Source: Phyto melanocephala (Eukaryota > Arthropoda > Insecta > Diptera > Rhinophoridae). From it: a stretch of DNA of 64,000 nt. The stretch covers positions 40,090,473-40,154,472 of the forward strand of contig OW799233.1 of NCBI GenBank assembly GCA_941918925.1, written 5' to 3'. Positions 1 through 10,885 of this stretch are shown one piece after another (positions within the stretch are counted from its first letter, which is position 1; every line of letters begins with the position of its first letter). A program made the translations under genes and the position numbers. Under the pieces are notes generated by a model. The model did not search any database. It had not been told where the DNA came from and saw nothing but the letters and a program-made list of their open reading frames with translations.

Positions 1-173
1 CGAATGTAAGCAAGACGTAAATTTAAACATTTACTGTAAAATGACAATTTTGTCAAGCCGCACATAAAAAGGCCTTCACTAGTTGGTCGCCAACTATTAA
101 GCAGGGAAAGTTTTTATCGAATTTCCTAAATAAGTATTTTAAATAAAACAACAATATTTACAATAAATACATT

Positions 174-2015
174 TTATTTTTTAAGCATCTTGTGAACAAT
201 CAATTCTAGTATAAAAACTATAATTGCAAATACAATTGATAATGTAAAGAAAATCCAAACCCAATAAAGATCCTCCACACACAATGGCTTATTCAAAACG
301 GGATATGAAATATTTACAGGAATAGCCGTTCCAGTTGCAACTACATCTTCGTATGATTTACTCATCCAATAATTCAAGAGACCAGACTGCAATGTATTTA
401 GTATAATATCATTAAAACGTTGAATAAAATATGAGTTTGAAACGAGCGGAATACAAGAATGCATCATTGTATTGAGGCACATTTTTGAAGAGTAACGAAA
501 AAATTTCTCATTGAAATAATTTTGCAAATTATCGTAGTAAAACATTTTTGAGCTGAGAGTCGGATAAGCAAAACGACGGTCAAACGAATCACGCAAGCGG
601 AAATATTCTGCAATACTTTCCACAAAATAAAATTTAGGATACAAAAAAGACAAGGACCCATTAGTTACATTATGTACCATCTCTAATTCGTTTTTGCCTA
701 AAGCCAGCCTTATAGGTGATTTAGCCAAGTCTTCGTAGGTGTTTATTTCTGGCTCTAACGGAGGTTGGGTTAAATACGAATTTAAGTGAGAACCAAAAAT
801 CGTGTAAATTGTTAAACCTGACAGCATTAACATTGAGTAAATAAGTTTGAGTGAAGTTATTTCGTAGACGGAATAAACGAAACTCTGACCCAATACTCCA
901 CGAATTGCAATGTCGTTTACTAAGATTTCCGGCCATTTATAACGCCAATTGTTGCAATATTTGCGGCAGAAGGCCAAATAAAACACAACTGTGAATATAA
1001 CAATCAGCACTACGGCAATAAGGACTACCTGCGATTGTAAGACCATAAGAAACATGTCTTTAAATTTTAAAGGTTTTTCCATCGGTAGTAGCAGGCAATA
1101 TTTTGATATTTCAAATGGATAGGTAAAATCGTTGAAATCCGTATTCAAAAGCTGAGGCAGTACACTGACCGGTATGTCTAGAGAGTGATTATTTACTAAT
1201 CCCCTAATGTCCCTATAATCCACGACCACATCATGGGGCACTTTGATTGGAAAGTAAAGAGAAGCATTCAAAGTCTCTACTATTGCTCGTACAAAACGTC
1301 CCATATAACCATTAAGTACAGTTTCATTTTTGTGATTTAAATATTCCATTGCTCGTGGTTTTGCGTGATCTGCAATCGTGCGCAACTTGTAACCTTTTAA
1401 ATCTCTTAAACGATCTGGTAGCAAAGGGAATGCCTTGCTATTTGGATCATATAATCCCAATTCCATTTCAAATACTGGAAAAATTGTATATTGCGCATAT
1501 TTACGGGTTGTATAGAAATCTTTAAAAATTACCACCACATTAAGCATCTTCAATTTATGGCAATAGCGGAAGAAACCATCTAGTTGCTTTAAATCCATTG
1601 CCTCACTCAAAAGTTCGACTGAAATGATTATTCTTGTGTAACGCATATTATTTAGAATTTTTGCCAGTTGCTCCAAGATATTGTAATTGTATAATGTCGT
1701 GCATACTATAGAGATAATTTGACTGTTGAAATATTTGCGATATGAGTCTGTTTTATTTCCAGTTATCACAGTTATAGACATCTCCTGAAGCTTAAAATGT
1801 TCCAAAATATTATGGCAATACTGATGTTTGTTGCCTTCGTTTAGTATTAAAACGCCCTCATACACCTTTTGCTCCAATAATTTTCTAAGAATGTCTCCGT
1901 GAAACTTTTGCTCTATTTTGTAATTTTCTGTTTCTTTGTCGTTTATTATATTATGAGACATACCCCTAGTATGTTCTTTAGTAAAGAATAATACAATTAA
2001 AAGTGTTTTCAGCAT
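174..2015 (-). CDS. Divergent ionotropic receptor, copy 1 (intact)
   Basis: Single-exon gene of 613 codons, full length for a divergent insect ionotropic receptor. These are iGluR-derived, ligand-gated cation channels in the dendrites of chemosensory neurons; the ligand is unknown. Layout: weak signal peptide (residues 1-19), family-specific N-terminal region (20-200), S1 half of the ligand-binding domain (about 205-310), M1 (328-349), pore region with the conserved WPEILVND stretch (361-385), M3 (390-412), S2 half (about 420-580), M4 (583-607) and a short basic tail. N-glycosylation sequons lie near 230, 250, 276, 449, 452 and 568. The start is the ATG conserved in all five copies, 48 bases after a conserved initiator. 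An AATAAA overlaps the stop codon. The family call rests on the M1-pore-M3-S2-M4 order, length and paralogy. It is very close to copies 2 and 4. I cannot assign an orthologue such as Ir52, Ir56 or Ir94. Confidence 0.9.
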   Translation of the reverse strand: MLKTLLIVLFFTKEHTRGMSHNIINDKETENYKIEQKFHGDILRKLLEQKVYEGVLILNEGNKHQYCHNILEHFKLQEMSITVITGNKTDSYRKYFNSQIISIVCTTLYNYNILEQLAKILNNMRYTRIIISVELLSEAMDLKQLDGFFRYCHKLKMLNVVVIFKDFYTTRKYAQYTIFPVFEMELGLYDPNSKAFPLLPDRLRDLKGYKLRTIADHAKPRAMEYLNHKNETVLNGYMGRFVRAIVETLNASLYFPIKVPHDVVVDYRDIRGLVNNHSLDIPVSVLPQLLNTDFNDFTYPFEISKYCLLLPMEKPLKFKDMFLMVLQSQVVLIAVVLIVIFTVVFYLAFCRKYCNNWRYKWPEILVNDIAIRGVLGQSFVYSVYEITSLKLIYSMLMLSGLTIYTIFGSHLNSYLTQPPLEPEINTYEDLAKSPIRLALGKNELEMVHNVTNGSLSFLYPKFYFVESIAEYFRLRDSFDRRFAYPTLSSKMFYYDNLQNYFNEKFFRYSSKMCLNTMMHSCIPLVSNSYFIQRFNDIILNTLQSGLLNYWMSKSYEDVVATGTAIPVNISYPVLNKPLCVEDLYWVWIFFTLSIVFAIIVFILELIVHKMLKK

Positions 2016-2710
2016 TTCGATAGATTTATTTCACTTCCATAGCGCCGATGTTACAACTAAATTGAATTCAACTCATCCTTAATATTTTATACAAACACGA
2101 ACTTCAGAAAAGTATTATTTTGGTATTAGTAATGGCACTTATTGTTAATACGCTTTTGTATTTATAACATTTGTATTACATTTGAATTAGTAACAGTAAT
2201 TATTGCTTAGAAAAGTACAAAGTATATGATTTTGAAAGTGTAACTCCTCACAAGCCATATGATATTAATGCTTTATGCTTGTATGCTTTTTTCTCGTTAG
2301 GGAACTGTCAGCTTTATTTACTTAATATATCAGAAAGTTCATGTACATAAGTGTATTCATAAGTATGTAAAATATTTTATAAAAATGTTTCAGTTATGAT
2401 GAATATCTAATGATAAAAAAGAAATAAGCATTTTATGCATTAATATACATACATACCACTTGTAAGTAGTTACTGTAATTCCGCCATACTTCTTAGATTA
2501 GGATTCGATAGTACATTGTAATAGTACGTTAGTCAAGCTACATAAAACAAATTAAGGGATTTAGAACACAAGGGGGTCCAAGTTACTTATGTGTAATAAT
2601 GAGAAAAAGAAGGCTAAAGTTAAATTGCTTCAAAAAAATTTGGAATGCGATGCAATCTGAATTGTTACCTCTTAATTAAAAGAGATAATGAGATATATTT
2701 AAATCCAGGG
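2016..2710 (-). promoter_or_regulatory. Duplicated 5' flank and core promoter of IR copy 1
   Basis: Read on the minus strand, a TATAAAA begins at 2091 and a TCA initiator has its A at 2063, 28 bases downstream, leaving a 48-base leader. Both elements and about 600 further bases recur upstream of copies 2 (to 14329), 4 (to 26505) and 3 (16555-17068). The TATA-to-initiator spacing is the classical one. Any enhancer in the conserved flank is inference; the conservation may simply reflect recent duplication. Confidence 0.7.
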
Positions 2711-3095
2711 GAAAAAAAACATATTGTTACGTTTATACCTTTTATAAATGTTGGCTTATTTCCTTTAAATATGCCTAGAGTTCGTTTATTGCAATCAAAA
2801 TAAGTTAAAATTCCTATTAAAATAAAGAGCACTTTATTTACTTAAATATACTGAGATATTGTTCTAAAGCACTTTACTTATTTTACTTATTGTTATACAC
2901 TTTTATTAACAAACTCACTTTGATACGCGCTTTACAAGCTCTACTGTAGTATATAGTTGTGTTCGGTAACATTCGACAAAGTTCTCGTATGTACATTCTA
3001 GTACATTCGTAAACCGTTACATTTAAATTAAGACGTTAAGTAATATGCAGGAATAATAGAAGTGCCTAAGAATATGCTACACATAACATCATGTT
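2711..3095. other. No recognisable feature
   Basis: AT-rich sequence between the duplicated IR flank and a Jockey 3' UTR fragment. Short open frames only; nothing matched other parts of the window. Confidence 0.5.
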
Positions 3096-3099
3096 CGAA

Positions 3100-3206
3100 C
3101 AACCAGCGAAATAAACTAATACAAACAAAACTACAGTAACTTAAACTACTACAACTAAAATAAATAATAATGTAAATTAAGCTATTTAAAAATAAATCTG
3201 TAACAA
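3100..3206 (-). repeat. 3' UTR fragment of a Jockey-type LINE
   Basis: On the minus strand this matches 63812-63905, the tail of the Jockey element at the end of the window. Shared landmarks in order are a TTGTTACAGATTTA start, an AATAGCTTAATTTACATTA block and a TAGTTTAAGTTACTGTAGTTT block. Only the 3' end is present, as expected for a 5'-truncated LINE insertion or a later deletion. Confidence 0.6.
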
Positions 3207-3249
3207 TATTTTACATATACAAATAGTAAATATAAATAGTAATAGTCGC

Positions 3250-4017
3250 ATTTATACCCCTGGCGGTCTAAGTTTTTTTATACGTTTGTAACACATCGAA
3301 ATATCCACTTTAGAACCCGTAAAGTATATATATTCTGAATTGGGATTTCATTTTATGACGATCCGTCTGTTAAAAGCACGATAGAGGTCGGACCAAAATC
3401 GGAATAATGCACGAGTAGGCAAAAAAAGTTTTGTACTTCCAACATCGAATAAAATGCAATTGTCTCGAAACGAATTAACGAGAAGGCATGAAATTTCGAA
3501 TGTAAATTTTTTTTCGTCGAAAATTGCTTAAATCTATGAATAAGGAAAATCAAAATATACGAAAATTTATACCGCGCAGTGTATTTTTCGGTGTATTCAA
3601 AATTTTATACCTAATAAAACAGACAAAATTAGATGTACGATTCTGAAATTTCGCAAACATTGTTTTTGGGTCAAAGGCTTTGTACGAAAACAAAATAAAT
3701 GTGACACGACTACTTCTACGCCCATCTCCCATATAAAGCTTTATCACAAATTTATATAATTTATTCTTTGAACAACGTTGTGGAAACTATATTAACGCGC
3801 ACTTTCATTGAAAGACTAAATTTACGAAAACATTTTACTAGCATATCGAAGTTAAATATACAAAGAAAGTGATACATATTTTAATATTTATAAAGAAATT
3901 ATTCCATAACGATTACTGTTAATAATAAAATGTTAAATTTTGTGCTATAAAAGAACATCAAATTGGTGTTGGATATAAAAAAATTCGGCACAGCCGAAAA
4001 TAGTGCTCTTACTTGTT
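3250..4017 (-). mobile_element. INE-1/DINE-1-like element, short copy
   Basis: On the minus strand it opens with the family head (AACAAGTAAGAGCACTATTTTCGG and a GGC..GCC hairpin, degraded here) and ends in the family tail with a GGGGTATAAA-like terminus. Internal landmarks are CTTTCTTTGTATATTTAACTTCGATATG, one GTGCGCGTTAA monomer, and the GTGCTTTTAACAGACGG motif. It lacks the MITE found in longer copies, so it shows the empty site. The non-coding architecture with GTGGGCGT monomers and CCGTCTGTCCG runs is that of Drosophila INE-1/DINE-1, which are non-autonomous Helentrons. Confidence 0.65.
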
Positions 4018-4617
4018 CTTTCTCAATACTTTCTTTCAATTTGTGAACTAGAAATTTGCTTTTTATATAAAAAATTATTTTAGTTTAGCTTAATATTTCG
4101 CTTTAACATTGGGACGCATCTTCAAATAAAATAATAAAAAAAATTTTATATTTTAAAATTGATTTTTTTTATTATTTATGACATTGTTGTGAACTTAGGA
4201 TTTCATCAAGTAAACTGTCAAGTATTTTTTGACAAGCACGGTGGGCGACTGCGATGGAAACAAAAAAAAACTCCAACCATCGGGCTTGCATTCCGTAGTT
4301 ATCCCATAAGAAAGCTTTGATATTTGACTCTATAGCCTGCAGATGATGGAATGCTTCACGGGGCTGCCCACCCCTTAACATGGCAAATCTTTGGCCATTT
4401 ACTTAATGATTTGCCCTTATCAGGTTTGCCCCTAAAGCTTAGATTTTCTTTCTATGCAAAATATTTCCAATTAATTTTTGTAGTTTTTCATTTTTTACGT
4501 TCATGAGATAGTTCTTAGCACGCTTATGTGGTCAATACATAACAACCACCAAACACATGGAGTTGGTTTATAATTATTTTGTCATTTCGTTTATAACACA
4601 ACAAAATATTAAATTTA
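4018..4617. other. Mostly unassigned; short GC-richer ORF inside
   Basis: AT-rich apart from about 4172-4390, where a 69-codon minus-strand frame is markedly richer in G and C. Its translation looks protein-like, with Trp, His and amphipathic stretches such as HHLQAIESNIKAF. I do not recognise it. It may be a fragment of a gene or transposon; it is too short for a firm coding call. Confidence 0.35.
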
Positions 4618-5241
4618 TCTATATAAATATATAAAAGTGAAACTCTGTGTGTGTGTGTGTTAGCTATAGACTCCGAAACTGTAAAACCGATCGGGCTGAA
4701 ACTTTGGTAAGTTGTTGTACACATACCAGGGAGTGTTTATGGGTGAAAAAAAGTGGGCGGGGCCACGCCCATAAAAAATTAGTTATCATTTTAAGCTACT
4801 TGCACTTGACCGATTTTTCTGAAACTTTGCACACATATCGAGCTGTCACGACTAAATAATTTTGTGATTAGAAAAGTGGGCAGTGCCACGCCCATAAAAA
4901 AAGGTATCATTTTGAGGTACTTGCACTGGACCGATTATTCTGAAACTTTGCACACGTATTGGACTGTTATGACTTTACAATTTCATGATTAAAAAAGTGG
5001 GCAGAGCCACGCCCATTAAAACAGTTATAATTTTGAGGTACTTGCACTGGTCCGATTCTTCTGAAACTTTGCACACATATTGAGCTGTTATGACTTTATA
5101 ATTTCGTGATTAGAAAAGTGGGCAATGCCACGCCCATAAAAAAATTATAATTTTTAGGTTTTTGCACTTGATATTCAATTAAAATTCAGAATGTATTTCG
5201 ATTCATTAAGGGGCGTAGCAACGTGCGCCGGGTTTGGCTAG
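4618..5241 (+). mobile_element. Non-autonomous Helitron, copy 1 (four internal repeats)
   Basis: Begins TCTATATAAATATATAAAAG and ends with GCGCCGGG followed by CTAG, inserted between A4617 and T5242 without target duplication: the signature of Helitrons (5' TC, 3' CTRR, A|T target). After the 5' end comes a GT microsatellite and GTTAGCTATAGACTCCG. The middle has four tandem units of about 121 bp, each with GTGGGC..CCACGCCC (near 4749, 4873, 4994 and 5115). No Rep/helicase reading frame, so it needs an autonomous relative. Confidence 0.9.
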
Positions 5242-6299
5242 TAACAAATAAATTGCAAGTTTACTTATTTATTTATTAATAATTACTTCTGTTATTGCAA
5301 TACAACAAGAACAAGTGTTTTATATCAGTTTCACATGATTTCGGTTTCTATGACATGGCCGCACGTTTTGAACCAATAACAAAATTAAACTTTTGGCCAT
5401 GTCATGGAAATCGAAATCATGTGAAATCGTCGATTATTTTCGATTTAATTTTTGTAAAAATGGACGCAGCTTTTACTGATTTTAAAAGTAGTTTTAGTAT
5501 ATGAAAGCGCCCTTCAAAGTATGAGGTATAAAAAAGGAGATATTTTTATGAACTCTGAATACGGGAGAGTTGCCAAAAATTGATCGATTTAAATTTCACG
5601 TGATTTCGATTTTCATGCCTTGGCCGATATTTTTGTTAAATTTTAACTCATTCCTAAAAAAAAAAGGTTTTTACGTAGTATGTGTACATACACATATGTA
5701 TGTTATTTATACTACGAATAATGAATTTATATAATTGAAAAGCAATACAAACATTTAGCTTAATTTTTTGGCCTTAATATATTTTTTTGAGCTCTATTTT
5801 TAACCTGATTTAGCTTTATATATTTTTTAAATCTGGTCACACTGGTGCTTGTAAGAGTCTAAAGGGCGAGTTTGTTTTATTTAAATAAGGAGAATCTTGG
5901 TGTTTACAAAGATTCACACTTGGTGTATTTGCCATATGAGTAGATTCAACTACCTCTCTTAATCTCTTGTGCGCGGGAAAGAAAGAATTATCCATAATTA
6001 CAGAAACTGACTTCTGATTATTCTTCTGTTGTTTGTTACTTTTTTTATTTTTGTTGATACTTTTGCATTGAGTTCTAAGTTTTGTTTTGTACATTGAGTT
6101 TTGTTGTTTTTGTTTATGGGTATTTTGATTTTATTTAAATTTGAATTTCTGGTTTTAAAGAGTTTTGTGGCGGTTTTCTGTTTCTGTTTATTTTTAACCA
6201 CTTTGTTTTCACAATTAACAACATTAAGAAAAAAAAATTGAGCCTATGCACGTCTTCACGTCTTTAAATTACGTCTGGGCTTACTTAAGAACTGATTTG
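5242..6299. repeat. Unassigned region with a three-copy 32-bp foldback repeat
   Basis: A 32-base repeat occurs at 5329-5360 (+), 5395-5426 (-) and 5594-5625 (+), starting TTTCACATGATTTCG and ending TGGCC. The first two form an inverted pair with a 34-base loop. From 5837 to 6201 minus-strand frames are rich in Lys, Asn and Gln; I judge these low complexity. No gene recognised. Confidence 0.5.
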
Positions 6300-6395
6300 T
6301 TTTCGATGTCCTAGATATGACCTTCGTGAGTCTGTCTGTTTGTCTGCCTGTCGAAAGCACGATTGAGCTCGAAAAAAAGGTGGGGAAATGAAATT
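6300..6395 (-). repeat. Possible DINE-1-like fragment
   Basis: Contains GTCTGTCTGTTTGTCTGCC and GAAAGCACGATTGAGCTCG, resembling the minus strand of the GACGGACAGACGG and GCTTTCAACAGACGG section of the DINE-1-like elements here. Flanks do not match, so this is a short decayed piece at best. Confidence 0.35.
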
Positions 6396-7633
6396 TTACC
6401 AGATTATTTTAATTACATTACATTTGAAATGTATCGTACCGAAAACGGGCTACATCGGTCTCTTAGGAAGAGAATTAAGCTTGTAATGCAAGAGGAGGAC
6501 ATAAAAAAATTCTCTCTGATATCGACTAAAATGTCATTTCGTCTAAACGCAATGACGTGCAGTGATTTAGTATCTCAAGTATATTTTCTAAATAATCCAA
6601 ATATGTTTACTCGAATTTGTCAAGTACGTATATAATAAAAGAGATATAGACTATAATGTATCTACAAAATGCAACTTTTGAAAAGTATTATTGTAATAAA
6701 GTAATGCGAAAGTGAGGCTTCCACTTGCACTCTAACGTCTCTTTAACGATTTTTTTTTTAATTCTAAATTTGTGCTAACTTTTCTGAAGTATTAGAAATA
6801 TTCTGTCAAAATTTCATATAAGTATCAATTGTCAATAATTTTTCAATCTTATGAAATCATTATCGCGATACATTCTATATAATGAAAGAAGCCTTTGACT
6901 GAATGTTTTTAAATACCATCGGCCATATTTGAATAGATTTCTTAATTTACTTAGTGAGGATTTCAAAATAAATTTTCTAAGAAGATTTTGCTTTCTAAAG
7001 GTTCGATTAACTTAAAATCGTATACGAATGTGGAGATTTTTTTTGAATGGTTCTTAAAGATTTTTTATTGTCTGTCCTTAATTCAAAATAATTAACGCTG
7101 AAACGCATTAATATTAAAAATTATCGACAAAACTTTTACTAATTAATTGAAGTGCTGGTTGACTTTATCTATAACAAATCACTTTAAGTGTAGTTATTAC
7201 ATACAAAGTGACTACTTTTACGTAATATATTGTATGTAGGAATTAAAATCAGACACTTCAAATTATATTATATTCAATTATAACCCAGTTGGCAAAAATG
7301 CCAATAATGACATTATCGTTGCTAATGACTTCAGCACATTTTTATTTCTCAAAGTTAATTTCCTGCAAATAATAACTGAGATTCTTAAATAGTCAACTTA
7401 CTATAAAATACTTAATCTTAGACTTATGGGCATCGCCAGTATGTTTGAATTGCCCACACTATGACCTAAATACCGTGAAAATATGAACAACCGGTATGTG
7501 AAATGTAAGTATCGAACATTTCATACAAAAGAGGCACACACATCAAAAGCTTTAAATTTTAAAAGGAGTCTTAAAATCAATTTTATAACTCTTCGGTGGA
7601 TATATCGATTTTTATATTCATTTGAACAATTTA
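6396..7633. other. No recognisable feature
   Basis: AT-rich. Frames of 90 codons (6363-6635, +) and 79 codons (7483-7722, +) show no motif and no similarity to anything else in the window; I take them as chance. Confidence 0.5.
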
Positions 7634-8165
7634 TTTATACCCTTCACATGATAGTGTTAAAAAGTTTATACATGTTTGTCATTCCCTGTGAAATTTCTAC
7701 AATTTCATTTCCGACCCCATAAAGTTTACATTTCCTGAAAGCTTATGAATAGAGGAGTCGATTTAGCATTATTCATCTGTACGTTGTCCGCCTGTCCGGC
7801 TGTTCTTGTGTATGTTGAAATCCGACATTGCCAAGACCAAGTTACAAAAACATCAGAATATCTGGGAGTAGATCGGTAGTGGAAATCACCATGCCTCTGT
7901 TTTTTCTTTTTTTTCAACACATAATTTTAAATAATTTATAGACACAATTTTTACTAGATTCGGTTTTCGTTTAAGATATTCATGAATAATTTTGGACAAA
8001 CTGGTCACTCATCGGCAAAGTCGTAGGAAAAAAAACAACTTAGAATATATATATTTTTTTTAAATATATACATACATACATTTTTTCAAACTTCTAAATC
8101 GTTTTTGAACACCAAATTATAAGCCGTAGACTTAAATAGAAATTATTTCTAATTCACTTTAAATG
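7634..8165 (-). mobile_element. DINE-1-like element, second subfamily, fragment
   Basis: Starts TATACCCTTCACA and contains, in order, CATTCCCTGTGAAATTTC, CCGACCCCATAAAG and GAAAGCTTATG, all shared in the same order with the minus strand of 40757-41531 and 51568-52411. The distal half (8060-8165) instead matches the copy at 38618-39240. Both ends are decayed. Confidence 0.6.
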
Positions 8166-8325
8166 GCAGTTCTTTAAATGCATGTATATGCAATAGCTCT
8201 CTGGAATTAAATTCCGTACAGTTTACAAACTATAATTTACGCTATCATATTAAGAAAAACATTATTAGTTTTGCTTCTAACTGATATATGAAATCTGCCT
8301 TAAATACACATGTAGGGGGAATATC
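8166..8325. other. Unassigned AT-rich spacer
   Basis: Nothing recognisable between the DINE-1-like fragment and the LINE relic. Confidence 0.4.
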
Positions 8326-9382
8326 GAAGCAGACCACTACTAGCGCGGGCCCATTTTTGACTTCCTTCGCTCCTCAGTGATTTCGTGTCCACCGATCAGT
8401 GTACTTGCAATCACTGAGTCCCGCGCCACAACCGTCGTTTGCTCTGGACTAGGAAAACGATTTCACACTGCCGACTGGTAATTGTCGACAATCCTCATCG
8501 CACAGTACTTTGCAATCGCCAGCATCTCCGTCAGACTAGGGTACCCCATCGCACTCACACTTAATGTGTGCTTGCCTGTGATCCGTAATCTTCCGCTCGC
8601 CAACGCCGGCCACTCGCATACTACATGCGCTGCCGTCTCCGCATCCTCCAGGCACATTCTACAAATATCATCATCCACGAACTGCATACTCTTCAGATGA
8701 TATTTGAAGTTCCCATGTCCTGTAATCAACGCAGTGATTAAGCTCATCGTTCTCCGATTAAAACCGAGTATCTTCACTGCACCCCTGCCAAGTGGCTCCC
8801 TGAGCACCATACGAGCCTGTCTACACATGGTTCCCGCCATCTTAATTCGCAAGTTCATAGAGTTCACCCATTGAAAGATCTTCGCCCGCACTAACCCATC
8901 GCCCAGAGTAGTTCTGGGTTCCGGTCCGCAGAATACAGCCTCAGACCCCTTCTTCGCAAGTTCGTCAGCACCATAATTTCCAGCTATGCCCACGTGTCCC
9001 TTAACAAACTTTAGCGTTATCTCATTTTTAGAGGCACACCTATTGAGCTTTAGAAAACACTCAAGCACCAAAAAGGAGTTCACATCTATTTGCTGCATCC
9101 GAATCGCCGATCTTACCGCCGTCTCCCTTACAAATAAGTCCAACGGCAGCAATCCCAGCATTGCCTTCATCGCTTACGTTGGTATGGTACGTATCGCGCC
9201 ACATATACCAATGCAAGCAATCCTTTGAACCCTGTTCAACTTCCGCCTTATCGTCACCTGAGAGGACTTCGGCCACCAGACAACAGATGCGTAAGTGATC
9301 GTCGGACTCACTACCACTGTGTAAATCCAGTGTGCAGCCTTAGGTAGGATTCCCCACTTCCGACCGTAAACCCGTTTAAACT
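8326..9382 (-). pseudogene. LINE relic: C-terminal RT, RNase H and zinc knuckle
   Basis: Minus-strand remnant of a non-LTR retrotransposon ORF2, markedly richer in GC than its surroundings. From 9370 downwards it reads HWIYTVVVSPTITYASVVWW, the end of the reverse transcriptase, then a stop near 9175, then a 235-codon frame (9170-8463). That frame has the LGLLPLDLF motif, the last part of an RNase H domain (VKGHVGIAGNYGADELAKKG, about residues 55-75) and a CCHC-like knuckle (CRMCLEDAETAAHVVC). Most of RNase H between IRMQQ and VLECF is missing, so an internal deletion removed catalytic residues. RNase H places it in the I/R1/LOA group rather than Jockey. Related sequence occurs at 56980-57800. 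Confidence 0.8.
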
Positions 9383-9640
9383 ATGCTATTCCCACAAACT
9401 TAACAACTCGATTTCTAAAAGCAACAAGGTGCCAATTATACAAAAGGTGCATAGTATGATAAAGATTCGGCAAGATTTCGTAAAAGTCATCATCTCAAGC
9501 GAAATGTGGTTTTGGCAAAGTACTTGGAAGCCAAAGTGTCACCATCGTGCGAAAAGAGATGTGTTAATCGTCATTACTCCATTTAAAAATTTAAAGTGAA
9601 TGTAGAAAATATAATAAAGACAAATAAAATAATTCCGGGA
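9383..9640 (+). pseudogene. hAT transposase relic, 5' part
   Basis: Nearly the same sequence as 45440-45690, sharing GCTATTCCCACAAACTTAAC and the coding stretch for VLAKYLEAK. It diverges after 9610 and is followed by a DINE-1-like copy. A further 35 bases of the same hAT element (CTCATACAAAATTTAATAAT onward) reappear at 10855-10885, matching 45961-45990. The DINE-1-like element therefore probably landed inside this hAT relic. Confidence 0.65.
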
Positions 9641-10843
9641 AATCGGGAAGATTAAATAACTCAAATTGCCGGGAAATAACCCAATTTATAGCACAAAACC
9701 TATTTGTTTGTTATTAACGGTAATCGCTATGCAATAATCTCTTTATACTAAAATGTCTATCACTTTCTTTGTATAACTTCGATATGCTAGTAAATTGTTT
9801 TCGTAAATTTAGTCTTTCAATGAAAGTGGGTGTTAAAGTAGGCGTGTTGAAGATGTTTCTACTAATGAATGCAACTTAGATGTTTCAATATAGTCCTTTA
9901 TTATTTCAAAATCTTTATTCATAGAGAAATTATATGAATTTAAGATAAGCCGTTATATGGAAGGTTGGCGTTGAAGTGGGCGTGTCACCTAAATTTTTCG
10001 GCATAACAATGACATTGACTAGAAGAATATCTGTTGCAAATTTCATCATCATAGCTCAAATTATGTCGGTTTTATGATTTCAGTTACAGTAGATAACGTG
10101 AAAAGTGGTCGTAATAGTAGTCGTGTCGAAGTTTTTGTAGCCTCTCAATGAAAGTTGGCGCTAAAGAAGGCATGTTGAAGTTGTTTCTTCTAATGAATGC
10201 AACTTAGATGTTTCATTACAGTCCTTTATTATTCCAAAATCTTTATTCATAGAGAGATTATATGAGTTTGAGATAAACCGTTATATGGGAGGTAGGCGTT
10301 AAAGTAGGCGTGTCACCTAAAGTTTTCGGCAAAACAATGACATTGACTAGAAGGATATCTGCAGCAAATTTCATCATCGTACCTCAAATTTTGTCGGTTT
10401 TATGAGCTTAGAAATTTCATTAACGGATAACGTAAAACATGGGCGTAATATATATTAGAAGTTGCATAAGTCTACGTTAGTGCGTTTGGACACAATTCCA
10501 TTTTATTCGATGTTCGAAGGACACGGTTCTTTCGACCTACTCTTGCTTTACGAGCTATAACTCACTTCCTAATATTCCGATTTAGCCCTTTTTCAATACC
10601 AAACAAACCTTGTCTGTAAGAAAGATTATGGCAAAATTTGAGCCTCTTAGCTTTTTCGGTGCGACCTCTATCGTGCTTTCAACAGACGGACAGACGGACG
10701 GACATAGCTAGATCGTCATAAAATCAAACCCCGATTCAGAATATATATACTTCATGGGGTCTAAAATGGATATTTCGATGTGTTACAAACGGAATGACAA
10801 AATGAATATACCCCCACCATATTTTTGGTGGCGGGTATAAAAA
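9641..10843 (+). mobile_element. INE-1/DINE-1-like element inside an hAT relic
   Basis: Body and tail of the family: GGTAATCGCTATGCAATAATC, then GTGGGTGTTAAAGTAGGCGTG-type monomers (9825, 9970, 10090, 10155, 10300), then the GACAGACGGACGGACATAGC run, ATATATATACTTCATGGGG and the GGTGGCGGGTATAAAAA terminus. At TTTGTATAACTTCG (9769) it has the empty site for the MITE. Instead of the usual 5' hairpin head it begins with CCGGGAAATCGGGAAGATTA, which also precedes the copy at 29590. Confidence 0.75.
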
Positions 10844-10885
10844 GAAGTTCAGATCTCATACAAAATTTAATAATGCGTCTTGAAA

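Noticed and set aside
464..936. Short frames inside the IR genes on the same strand (also at 12302-12840, 24151-24366 and 36926-37410)
   Set aside because: They are shifted-frame shadows of the receptor coding sequence and recur in each copy only because the genes are paralogous.
4740..5170. CRISPR-like regularly spaced repeats in the Helitrons
   Set aside because: Units are contiguous tandem repeats in a eukaryotic mobile element, with no unique spacers.
5837..6201. Possible retroelement gag start on the minus strand
   Set aside because: Lys/Asn/Gln-rich low-complexity translation with two overlapping frames and no knuckle or other motif.
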